Assembly (NCBI GenBank): GCA_002362145.1
Contig: DETX01000030.1
Span: 1 to 5,398, forward strand
Direction: 5' to 3'
Origin: Clostridiales bacterium UBA3277
Lineage (GTDB): Bacteria; Bacillota; Clostridia; Oscillospirales; Oscillospiraceae
DNA length: 5,398 nucleotides
The notes under the pieces are model-generated. The model was given only the letters and a program-made list of their open reading frames with translations, was not told the DNA's origin and did no database searches. The translations under genes were made by a program, and so were the position numbers. Below, piece by piece: positions 1-4,695 of the stretch; position 1 is the stretch's first letter, and the number at the start of each line of letters is the position of its first letter.

Positions 1-261
1 CTGGATGTCCACGGGGATGCCCCGGCCGTCGTCGGTGACGGTGATGGAATCGCCGGGGTTGATGGTAACGGTGATGTGCTTACAGTACCCCGCCAGGGCC
101 TCGTCAATGGAGTTGTCCACAATTTCGTAGACCAGATGGTGCAGTCCCGAGGCGGAGGTGGAGCCGATATACATGCCGGGCCGCTTGCGCACGGCCTCCA
201 GACCCTCCAAAACCTGGATCTGGGAGCCGCCATATTCCTGAGTTACTTTTTCATCAGACAT
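1..261 (-). CDS. gyrB: DNA gyrase subunit B, N-terminal 87 residues (cut by window edge)
   Basis: ATPase subunit of DNA gyrase, the type IIA topoisomerase that uses ATP to introduce negative supercoils and relieve stress ahead of forks; it works with GyrA in an A2B2 complex. Only the start of the GHKL ATP-binding domain is present. Visible motifs are RKRPGMYIG (25-33), [13 protein letters not shown] (46-58) and TDDGRGIPV (76-84). Aligned to E. coli GyrB with an offset of four, E46 is the general base, N50 the Mg-binding Asn and D77 the adenine-binding Asp, all intact. The ATG at 261 is well supported by GGAGG at 268-272, six bases away. It lies 17 nt after recF with no promoter seen between, so it is probably co-transcribed. 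The close paralogue parE has the same domain, but position directly after recF favours gyrB. Confidence 0.96.
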   Translation of the reverse strand, partial: MSDEKVTQEYGGSQIQVLEGLEAVRKRPGMYIGSTSASGLHHLVYEIVDNSIDEALAGYCKHITVTINPGDSITVTDDGRGIPVDIQ

Positions 262-278
262 AGGTGTCCTCCAACTTC

Positions 279-1403
279 TTAATTTCTGTTGCCTTCGCTT
301 TCTCCGGCGATTTTCCCGCCGTGAATTTCTATGGTCCGGCCGATTTTCGTCAGACGGCCGGGCTCGCAGCAGGTGATGAACACCTGCCCGTCCAAAATCT
401 GGTTGAGTACAAAATCCTGCCGCCCGGGGTCCAGCTCCGACAGCACGTCGTCCAGCAGCAGCACCGGCCCTTCCCCGAACTCCCGGGCCATCAGGGCCCG
501 CTGGGCCAGCTTTAAGCTGATGGCCGCCGTCCGGGTCTGGCCCTGGGAGCCAAAGGTTTTCAGGTCAACGCCGGAGAGGCTCACGGTGAAATCGTCCTTG
601 TGGGGCCCCGTGAGACACTGCCCCGAGGAAAGCTCCCCCTGGGCGTGGGAATTTAGGTGGTCCATGAGCTGCCCCGTCAGCACGCTCACCGGGGCAAAGG
701 GGTCTCGGACCGTGGAGACGGTCTTATATTCCAGACGGAATTTCTCGGCCCCGCCGGAAAATTGGCGGTGATATTCCCCCGCGGCCTTTCCCAGGGCCTC
801 ATAAAACCGGGCCCGGTAGGAGATCAGCAATGCCCCCACCTGGCACAGCCGGGTATTAAATTCCGGAAGAACCTCAAGCAGGGCGGGATTTTCAAAATGG
901 TCCTTCAAAATCCGGCTCTTCTGGTCCAGAATCCGGTGGTACTCCGTCAGGGCGGCGTCATAGTTGGGCCGCAGTTGACATAACACACTGTCTCCAAACC
1001 GCCGCCGCTGGGCAGCCCCGCTTCGCAGGACCATCAGATCCTCCGGGCAGAAGATCACCGTGGGCAGCACCCCGGAGATCTCCTCCAGGGATTTTTTCCG
1101 CGCCCCGTTTCGGAAGATCTGCCGGGGCCGGGAGCCGGAGAACAGGAGAAACCGCAGCGTCTGCTCCCGCTCCTGGGCAAAAACCCTGCCATTTATCTCC
1201 GCGAAGTCTGCCCCGAAGGCGATCATCTCCCCGGTGCGCTGGGCCCGGAAGCTCCGGCCGCTGCCAAGATACGACACGGCCTCTAAGAGGTTCGTTTTCC
1301 CCTGGGCGTTGTCCCCCACAATGAGGTTCACCCCCGGGGAAAAGTCAAAACGCTCCTGATCGTAATTCCGGAAGGACCGCAGCTCCAGGCAGCTTAGATT
1401 CAT
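279..1403 (-). CDS. recF: DNA replication and repair protein RecF
   Basis: SMC-like ATPase that, with RecO and RecR, helps load RecA on gapped single-stranded DNA during recombinational repair and fork restart; cytoplasmic and DNA-bound. The protein is 374 residues, normal for the family (about 360-380). Walker A is GDNAQGKT at 30-37, the RecF-typical TGPHKDDF is at 265-272, the ABC-type signature region GSQGQTR is at 285-291, Walker B VLLLDD is at 314-319 and the D-loop LSELD at 321-325. All key residues are present, so the gene looks functional. Its ATG overlaps the stop codon of the upstream S4 gene by four bases (ATGA, 1400-1403) and only a poor ribosome site precedes it, which suggests translational coupling to yaaA. 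The TAA stop is 17 nt before gyrB. Confidence 0.97.
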   Translation of the reverse strand: MNLSCLELRSFRNYDQERFDFSPGVNLIVGDNAQGKTNLLEAVSYLGSGRSFRAQRTGEMIAFGADFAEINGRVFAQEREQTLRFLLFSGSRPRQIFRNGARKKSLEEISGVLPTVIFCPEDLMVLRSGAAQRRRFGDSVLCQLRPNYDAALTEYHRILDQKSRILKDHFENPALLEVLPEFNTRLCQVGALLISYRARFYEALGKAAGEYHRQFSGGAEKFRLEYKTVSTVRDPFAPVSVLTGQLMDHLNSHAQGELSSGQCLTGPHKDDFTVSLSGVDLKTFGSQGQTRTAAISLKLAQRALMAREFGEGPVLLLDDVLSELDPGRQDFVLNQILDGQVFITCCEPGRLTKIGRTIEIHGGKIAGESEGNRN

Positions 1404-1645
1404 ACCTGGGCTTCAATGCGGCAGGAGCTTCCTGAGAATGTGAACACGTCCCCGGGATGGAGCTTCTTTCCCCGCATGAGGCACACCTCCCCGTTGACCA
1501 GAACCTCCCCGTTTTGAATGCGGACCTTGGCCTCGCCCCCGGAGGAGACCAGATTCATGAGCTTCATAGCGTCCTGGAGCTTAATATACTCCGTGCCGAT
1601 GGGCAGGCGGGAGAGGGTTTCCTTTTTCTTTACCGTGACTTTCAT
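1400..1645 (-). CDS. yaaA: S4-domain RNA-binding protein, YaaA/RlbA type
   Basis: Small protein of 81 residues made almost wholly of one S4 RNA-binding fold. The pattern is IKLQDAMKLMNLVSSGGEAK (21-40), followed by NGEVLVNGE (45-53) and RGKKLHPGDVF (58-68), the usual S4 helix-turn then strand layout. The conserved place between dnaN and recF identifies it as the Bacillus YaaA (RlbA) type, which has been linked to ribosome maturation; the exact role here is inferred. The open frame runs upstream into dnaN, but the ATG at 1645 is the start: AAGGGG at 1654-1659 sits eight bases before it, while a longer version would overlap dnaN heavily and lose family similarity. The Shine-Dalgarno lies within the last codons of dnaN and the gap to dnaN is 5 nt. 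The end overlaps recF by four bases. Confidence 0.93.
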   Translation of the reverse strand: MKVTVKKKETLSRLPIGTEYIKLQDAMKLMNLVSSGGEAKVRIQNGEVLVNGEVCLMRGKKLHPGDVFTFSGSSCRIEAQV

Positions 1646-1650
1646 GTTTC

Positions 1651-2757
1651 TCACCCCTTGATCCGGACGGGAAGGACCATATAGGCAAAGTCGTCCTTGT
1701 CGTCCACGGGGGTCAGAACGATGGGGCTTAAGCCGTTGGTCAGCTCCATGGTGACCTCCTCGCTGGGGATGGCCCGCAGGGCCTCGGAGAGATAGTTGAC
1801 GTTGAAGCCGATTTCCAGCTCCCCGCCGTCCCCGGCGAAGGAGCACCGGTCCTCGGCCACGCCGATGGTGGTCTGGGTCCGCATCCGCAGCTCCTGATTG
1901 CCGAACACGCAGCGGATGGGGCTCTTATACTTTTCGGAGACCACCAGGCCCACCCGTTCCACGGAGGAAGAGAGGTCCGACACATGGGTAATCAGCCGGA
2001 TGGGACAGCCCGTGGGCACCACCCGCCGCCAATTTAAGAATTCGCCCTCCAAAAGCCGGGACACCAATGTGGCGCTGCCCACCTGGAAGAGGATGTGCTT
2101 GGGTCCTAAGGTGAAGGAGGCATTTTCGTCACAGTCGGTGAGGATTTTCTCCACTTCTTTCAAGCTGGCGGAGGGGATGACGAAATTCATCTCCCGGCCG
2201 GTGCCCTCCTGGGGGTGGTAGGTCCGCCGGGCCAGGCGGAAGCCATCCACCGCCACGGCGGTAATGCTGTCGTCGGTGACCTCGAATTTGACGCCGGTGT
2301 GGATGGGCCGGCCCTGGTTTTCCGACACGGCGAAGATGGTGCCGGAGATCAGCTCCTTGAGCTTATTCTGGGGAATCATTACCGGACGGCCGGAGTTGAC
2401 GTCGGGCAGCTCCGGGTAATCCTCGCTGGATTCGGCGGAAATGGTGAAGGAGGCCTGCCCGGCCCGGATGGAGACCTTAAAGCTGTCGTCCACCACCACG
2501 GTAACGGGCCCCTCGGGGAGCTTTTTCACAATATCGGAGAAGAGCCGGGCGGGGAGGATGCACTCGCCGGGGTCGGAGACGTCGGCGTCGATGTCGTAGG
2601 TGATGGCGGTTTCCATGTTGTAGCCTGTCAGGCTCAGCTTCATTCCGGCCTTGCAGAGGATGCCTTCGATGACAGATAGGGCGCTCTTCTGGGCCACGGT
2701 CCGTCCGGCGATGTTCAATCCGGTGACCAGCATATTTTTTTCACAGGTAAAACGCAT
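1651..2757 (-). CDS. dnaN: DNA polymerase III beta subunit (sliding clamp)
   Basis: Forms the dimeric ring that slides on DNA and tethers replicative polymerase and many repair partners. The protein has 368 residues, the usual length, with three repeated clamp domains. Recognisable stretches include ARLFSDIVKKLP and AESSEDYPELP (domain I), VDGFRLA and SRLLEGEFLNWRRVVP (around the domain II/III junction), GFNVNYLSEAL and the C-terminal YMVLPVRI, which forms part of the partner-binding pocket. The frame could begin at a TTG (2763), but AAAGGA at 2766-2771 is only two bases from that codon and eight from the ATG at 2757, and most homologues start as M-[KR]-F-x-C. I therefore chose 2757. It follows the presumed origin; no convincing promoter of its own was found, so it may be read from the dnaA promoter. 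Confidence 0.97.
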   Translation of the reverse strand: MRFTCEKNMLVTGLNIAGRTVAQKSALSVIEGILCKAGMKLSLTGYNMETAITYDIDADVSDPGECILPARLFSDIVKKLPEGPVTVVVDDSFKVSIRAGQASFTISAESSEDYPELPDVNSGRPVMIPQNKLKELISGTIFAVSENQGRPIHTGVKFEVTDDSITAVAVDGFRLARRTYHPQEGTGREMNFVIPSASLKEVEKILTDCDENASFTLGPKHILFQVGSATLVSRLLEGEFLNWRRVVPTGCPIRLITHVSDLSSSVERVGLVVSEKYKSPIRCVFGNQELRMRTQTTIGVAEDRCSFAGDGGELEIGFNVNYLSEALRAIPSEEVTMELTNGLSPIVLTPVDDKDDFAYMVLPVRIKG

Positions 2758-2765
2758 CTTCAAGT

Positions 2766-2771
2766 TCCTTT
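2766..2771 (-). promoter_or_regulatory. dnaN ribosome binding site (decides the start)
   Basis: AAAGGA on the minus strand lies eight bases before the ATG at 2757 and only two before the alternative TTG at 2763. The normal spacing supports the ATG. Confidence 0.75.
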
Positions 2772-2784
2772 CTTGCTAACGGAT

Positions 2785-2832
2785 TCAAAATCTATCTAAT
2801 AGCAGAAGTTTATTTAGTAATTGCAGTCGTAG
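2785..2832 (+). other. Candidate DNA unwinding element with DnaA-trio-like triplets
   Basis: AT-rich DNA beside the first DnaA box of the cluster. Read in steps of three on the plus strand from 2797 to 2832, eight of the twelve triplets have the form [T/C/A]A[G/A]: TAA at 2797 and 2818, TAG at 2800, 2815 and 2830, CAG at 2803 and 2824, AAG at 2806. The bacterial DnaA-trio motif is 3'-[G/A]AN-5', repeated next to a box, and these triplets fit it in one phase with interruptions at 2809-2814, 2821 and 2827. AT-rich composition is seen directly; the trio role is inference. Confidence 0.5.
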
Positions 2833-2842
2833 AGGAAAGTTA

Positions 2843-2851
2843 TGTGGAAAA
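2843..2851 (-). promoter_or_regulatory. DnaA box, one mismatch (TTTTCCACA)
   Basis: On the minus strand this reads TTTTCCACA, one change from TTATCCACA. It is the box nearest the AT-rich region and dnaN, so a likely anchor for the DnaA filament that opens the duplex. Confidence 0.7.
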
Positions 2852-2882
2852 GTGGGAAATCCCTTAGAGGGGAGCGGGAAAT

Positions 2883-2891
2883 TTCTCCACA
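2883..2891 (+). promoter_or_regulatory. DnaA box, one mismatch (TTCTCCACA)
   Basis: Plus-strand TTCTCCACA differs from TTATCCACA at the third base only. It is part of the dnaA-dnaN cluster, in the opposite orientation to the box at 2843. Confidence 0.65.
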
Positions 2892-2914
2892 GCCCTCTGT
2901 GAGAAAAAGGAGGG

Positions 2915-2923
2915 ATTTCCACA
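2915..2923 (+). promoter_or_regulatory. Weak DnaA box, two mismatches (ATTTCCACA)
   Basis: Plus-strand ATTTCCACA keeps the TCCACA core but differs at bases one and three. Alone it would be weak evidence; the cluster makes it credible as a low-affinity site. Confidence 0.5.
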
Positions 2924-2953
2924 GGGCCTGTTGGGAAAAATCGGGAAAGGAAA

Positions 2954-2962
2954 TTATCCACA
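2954..2962 (+). promoter_or_regulatory. Perfect consensus DnaA box (TTATCCACA)
   Basis: Exact TTATCCACA on the plus strand, the only perfect match seen in the window. It is probably the highest-affinity DnaA site of this origin and lies about 60 nt from the dnaA stop codon. Confidence 0.92.
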
Positions 2963-2967
2963 GGAAA

Positions 2968-2983
2968 AATTCCACATTCCACA
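2968..2983 (+). promoter_or_regulatory. Two overlapping weak DnaA-box cores in tandem
   Basis: AATTCCACA (2968-2976) and CATTCCACA (2975-2983) repeat the core ATTCCACA exactly seven bases apart on the plus strand. Each differs from TTATCCACA at three positions, all in its first three bases. They sit between the perfect box and the minus-strand box at 2989 and may be low-affinity sites filled cooperatively. Confidence 0.4.
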
Positions 2984-2988
2984 GCCCA

Positions 2989-2997
2989 TGTGGAAAA
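2989..2997 (-). promoter_or_regulatory. DnaA box, one mismatch (TTTTCCACA)
   Basis: Minus-strand TTTTCCACA, identical to the box at 2843-2851. The two identical minus-strand boxes bracket the whole cluster, with the plus-strand boxes between them. Confidence 0.7.
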
Positions 2998-3020
2998 AAT
3001 TTGGTGTCTAAAAAAACCCG

Positions 3021-4331
3021 CTACAGACAGGAGTTGATGTTTGCGGTGATGTCGCGGATGTTGTTCTGCATATTGCTGTCCCCGTTTTTCAGGGACACCT
3101 CCACCTTGCGGATGGCGTAGAGCACCGTGGAGTGGTCCCGGTTGAATTCCTTGCCGATGTCCGGCAGGGACAGGTTCGTCAGCTTTCTGATGAGGTACAT
3201 GGCCACCTGCCGGGCCTCCGCCGTGCCCTTGTTCTTTTGGGTGCCCCGGAGGACGGATTCGTCCAGATTGTAGAACTTGCAGACCTGGCTGACAATGAGG
3301 CTGGGGGTGGGCAGGGCGCTGCCCTCGCTCTTGAACATATCGTCGATGGCCCGGGAGATGTTGGGAAGATCCAAAGGCATGTTGTTCAGATCCCGGTAGG
3401 CCAGAATCTTCTTCACCGTGCCCTCGATCTGCCGGACGTTGGAGGTGATGTTGATGGCGATGTAGTTGCACACCTCGTCGTCCAGGGTAAGGCCCAGCTG
3501 CTTGGCCTTGTTTTTGATGATGGCCATTCTGGTCTCGTAGTCCGGGGGATTGATGTCGGCAATGAGGCCCCACAAAAACCGGCTGCGAAGCCGCTCCTCC
3601 AATGTCAGCATATCGTCGGGCTTCCGGTCGGAGGTCAGGACGATCTGCTTGTGCTCCTCGTAGAGGGTGTTGAAGGTATGGAAGAACTCCTCCTGGGTGG
3701 ATTCCTTGCCGGCGATGAACTGGATATCATCCACCAGGAACAGGTCCGCCTCCCGGTACTTGCTGCGGAACTCCACGTTCTTGCCGTTTTTGATGGCGTC
3801 GATCAGCTCGTTGGTGAACTGGTCGCCCTTGATATAGACGATGTTGGAATTGGGGCTCTCCTTGCGGATGCCGTTGGCGATGGCGTAGAGCAGGTGGGTC
3901 TTGCCCACGCCGGGGGGGCCGTAAATGAACAGAGGATTGTAGACCTGGCCCGGGGTCTTGCTGACGGCGATGGCCGCCGAGTGGGCAAACCGGTTGGAGG
4001 GGCCCACCACAAAATTGTCAAAGGTGAACTGGGGGTTAAAGTCCATGGAGGAGGAGGCGCCTTTGCTTTTCCGGGCGGCCAGCTCCTCGTCCCCAAAAAC
4101 CAGGAGCTTGGCGTCGGAATTGAAGATCTCCTTCAGGGCATCCTGAATATAGTCGGTGCACCGGCGGCGGATGACCTCCCGGCGGAAGTCCGAGGGGGAA
4201 TAGAGAATGAGATTATTTTCGTTGAGCTCTACCACCTCGGCGTCGTCAAACCAGGCGGAAACCGTGGTGGGGCTCATCCTCTCCTCCAAATAGCTTAAGA
4301 CCTTAGCCCAGACATAGGCGGATGAATACAT
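3021..4331 (-). CDS. dnaA: Chromosomal replication initiator protein DnaA
   Basis: AAA+ ATPase that binds DnaA boxes, melts the origin and brings in the replicative helicase. Domain I (about 1-78) carries the family pattern WAKVLSYLEERMSPTTVSAW. A short linker (about 80-99) is followed by the ATPase domain from FTFDNFVVG (102-110). Walker A is GPPGVGKT (138-145), Walker B LFLVDD (197-202), sensor I is around IVLTSDRKP (230-238), the arginine finger lies in RLRSRF (247-252) and sensor II in NVRQIEG (298-304). Domain IV ends with the DNA-binding signature RDHSTV (398-403). The length of 436 is normal. The ATG at 4331 has AAAGGAG seven bases upstream. An in-frame ATG at 4424 would add 31 residues, but it lies inside the promoter, upstream of the likely transcript start, and was rejected. 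Upstream DnaA boxes suggest autoregulation. Confidence 0.98.
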   Translation of the reverse strand: MYSSAYVWAKVLSYLEERMSPTTVSAWFDDAEVVELNENNLILYSPSDFRREVIRRRCTDYIQDALKEIFNSDAKLLVFGDEELAARKSKGASSSMDFNPQFTFDNFVVGPSNRFAHSAAIAVSKTPGQVYNPLFIYGPPGVGKTHLLYAIANGIRKESPNSNIVYIKGDQFTNELIDAIKNGKNVEFRSKYREADLFLVDDIQFIAGKESTQEEFFHTFNTLYEEHKQIVLTSDRKPDDMLTLEERLRSRFLWGLIADINPPDYETRMAIIKNKAKQLGLTLDDEVCNYIAINITSNVRQIEGTVKKILAYRDLNNMPLDLPNISRAIDDMFKSEGSALPTPSLIVSQVCKFYNLDESVLRGTQKNKGTAEARQVAMYLIRKLTNLSLPDIGKEFNRDHSTVLYAIRKVEVSLKNGDSNMQNNIRDITANINSCL

Positions 4332-4338
4332 ATGGGGG

Positions 4339-4345
4339 CTCCTTT
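4339..4345 (-). promoter_or_regulatory. dnaA ribosome binding site (decides the start)
   Basis: AAAGGAG on the minus strand sits seven bases before the ATG at 4331, near-ideal spacing. The upstream in-frame ATG at 4424 has no comparable site, which fixes the dnaA start. Confidence 0.85.
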
Positions 4346-4414
4346 CTGTATCTAGGTCGGCGTCCCAAAATTCCTTTGCGAAGGATCGTTTTTGGGCAGA
4401 TTCTTTCACGTTAA

Positions 4415-4443
4415 ATTTTATCATATTTCACCAGAAAACTCAA
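4415..4443 (-). promoter_or_regulatory. dnaA promoter, sigma-70/SigA type with extended -10
   Basis: On the minus strand, -35 TTGAGT (4438-4443) and -10 TAAAAT (4415-4420) are separated by exactly 17 bases, and TG one base before the -10 makes it an extended type (TGATAAAAT). Transcription would start near 4408, giving a leader of about 77 nt. A weak DnaA box (4452-4460) lies nine bases upstream of the -35, where bound DnaA could touch or block polymerase. Confidence 0.75.
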
Positions 4444-4451
4444 GGATATTT

Positions 4452-4460
4452 TGTGGATGT
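4452..4460 (-). promoter_or_regulatory. Weak DnaA box upstream of the dnaA promoter (ACATCCACA)
   Basis: Minus-strand ACATCCACA shares the last seven bases, ATCCACA, with the consensus and differs at the first two. Its place just above the dnaA -35 suggests a role in autoregulation. Confidence 0.5.
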
Positions 4461-4506
4461 TCCAAGGAAAAATTGCCGGAATTCCCAGAAAATCCAGTTT
4501 CGATTT

Positions 4507-4515
4507 TGTGGAAAT
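4507..4515 (-). promoter_or_regulatory. Second weak DnaA box upstream of dnaA (ATTTCCACA)
   Basis: Minus-strand ATTTCCACA is identical in sequence to the origin site at 2915-2923, with two mismatches to the consensus. It lies 55 nt from the site at 4452 in the same orientation. Confidence 0.45.
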
Positions 4516-4614
4516 GCCGGAAAACACGGCGAAGGCATCCCCAGGAAAGACCCCCTTGGGGACAAGTGATAGCTTAAGATGCGGAAGGGGACAGAAATTC
4601 GTCAAAAACGCGCC

Positions 4615-4643
4615 TTGACCCCCGGAAAAAGCTATGCTAGAAT
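4615..4643 (+). promoter_or_regulatory. Promoter of the YitT-family gene, SigA type with extended -10
   Basis: -35 TTGACC (4615-4620) and -10 TAGAAT (4638-4643) are 17 bases apart, with TG at 4635-4636 forming an extended -10. Predicted transcript start is near 4650, about 46 nt before the ATG at 4696. The match is strong, so the gene is probably well expressed from its own promoter. Confidence 0.78.
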
Positions 4644-4655
4644 GGATGGAAATTC

Positions 4656-4691
4656 AAAAGCGGGAGGAGTGCCTGCTTTTCGCGGGCGAAA
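4656..4691 (+). repeat. Two mutually exclusive hairpins in the YitT gene leader
   Basis: Hairpin A pairs 4656-4664 with 4672-4680 (nine pairs, one G-U) around a seven-base loop AGGAGTG that displays the Shine-Dalgarno-like AGGAG. Hairpin B pairs 4678-4682 with 4687-4691 around loop CGGG. They share 4678-4680, so both cannot form fully. Pairing is read directly; any control of translation is inferred. A four-T run after hairpin A is too short for a confident terminator. Confidence 0.45.
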
Positions 4692-4695
4692 GACT

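Larger units (their letters stand above)
2781..2997. other. oriC: Probable chromosomal replication origin (oriC) between dnaA and dnaN
   Basis: The 263-nt gap between dnaN and dnaA contains no gene. It carries seven sites with the TCCACA core of the DnaA box: five on the plus strand (2883, 2915, 2954, 2968, 2975) and two on the minus strand (2843-2851 and 2989-2997). One is the perfect TTATCCACA. On the dnaN side, next to the outermost box, lies an AT-rich stretch (2781-2820, 10 G/C in 40) suited to strand opening. In Bacillus subtilis and relatives the unwinding region is also in the dnaA-dnaN gap, on the dnaN side, so the arrangement matches. That this is the active origin is inferred from gene context and box density, not shown directly. 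Confidence 0.88.
4332..4695. other. Divergent intergenic region between dnaA and the YitT gene
   Basis: This 364-nt stretch has no convincing gene. It holds the dnaA leader of about 77 nt with its promoter (4415-4443), two weak DnaA boxes (4452, 4507), an imperfect hairpin (5' arm 4538-4545, 3' arm 4554-4562, one bulged T) of unknown meaning, the rightward promoter (4615-4643) and a structured leader before the YitT gene. A repeated TGCCGGAA occurs at 4474-4481 and 4515-4522, close to the two boxes. Between 4563 and 4614 I see little except a TTGACG on the minus strand (4600-4605) with no good -10. Confidence 0.8.

Noticed and set aside
1646..1846. Longer N-terminus for the S4-domain protein
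   Set aside because: It would overlap dnaN by about 200 nt and consist of Arg/Gly-rich shadow sequence; the ATG at 1645 has a good ribosome site and gives the normal family length.
2781..2845. A dedicated dnaN promoter in the AT-rich stretch
   Set aside because: Several -10-like words (TATTAG, TAGATA) occur, but none has a credible -35 at 16-18 bases, and AT-rich origin DNA gives such words by chance.
2964..3045. Rho-independent terminator after dnaA (GCGGG then seven T on the minus strand)
   Set aside because: Only a four-pair stem (CCGC with GCGG) with a loop of about 20 nt can be drawn, too weak for a confident call despite the T run.
2785..3573. Minus-strand open frame of 262 codons covering the dnaA end and the origin gap
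   Set aside because: It is out of frame with dnaA, rich in Gly, His, Gln and Pro, and its tail would translate the DnaA boxes; no family similarity is visible.
3132..4298. Long plus-strand open frame of 388 codons opposite dnaA
   Set aside because: It is the antisense shadow of dnaA in GC-rich DNA; the minus-strand frame has all DnaA motifs and the shadow has low-complexity Gly/Val/Asp-rich sequence without a recognisable domain.
4411..4605. Minus-strand open frame of 64 codons upstream of dnaA
   Set aside because: It begins at a TTG with no ribosome site, runs through the DnaA boxes and the dnaA promoter, and shows no recognisable domain.
4575..4605. Second dnaA promoter from TTGACG on the minus strand
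   Set aside because: At spacings of 17-19 the -10 would be GCATCT, CATCTT or ATCTTA, none close enough to TATAAT.
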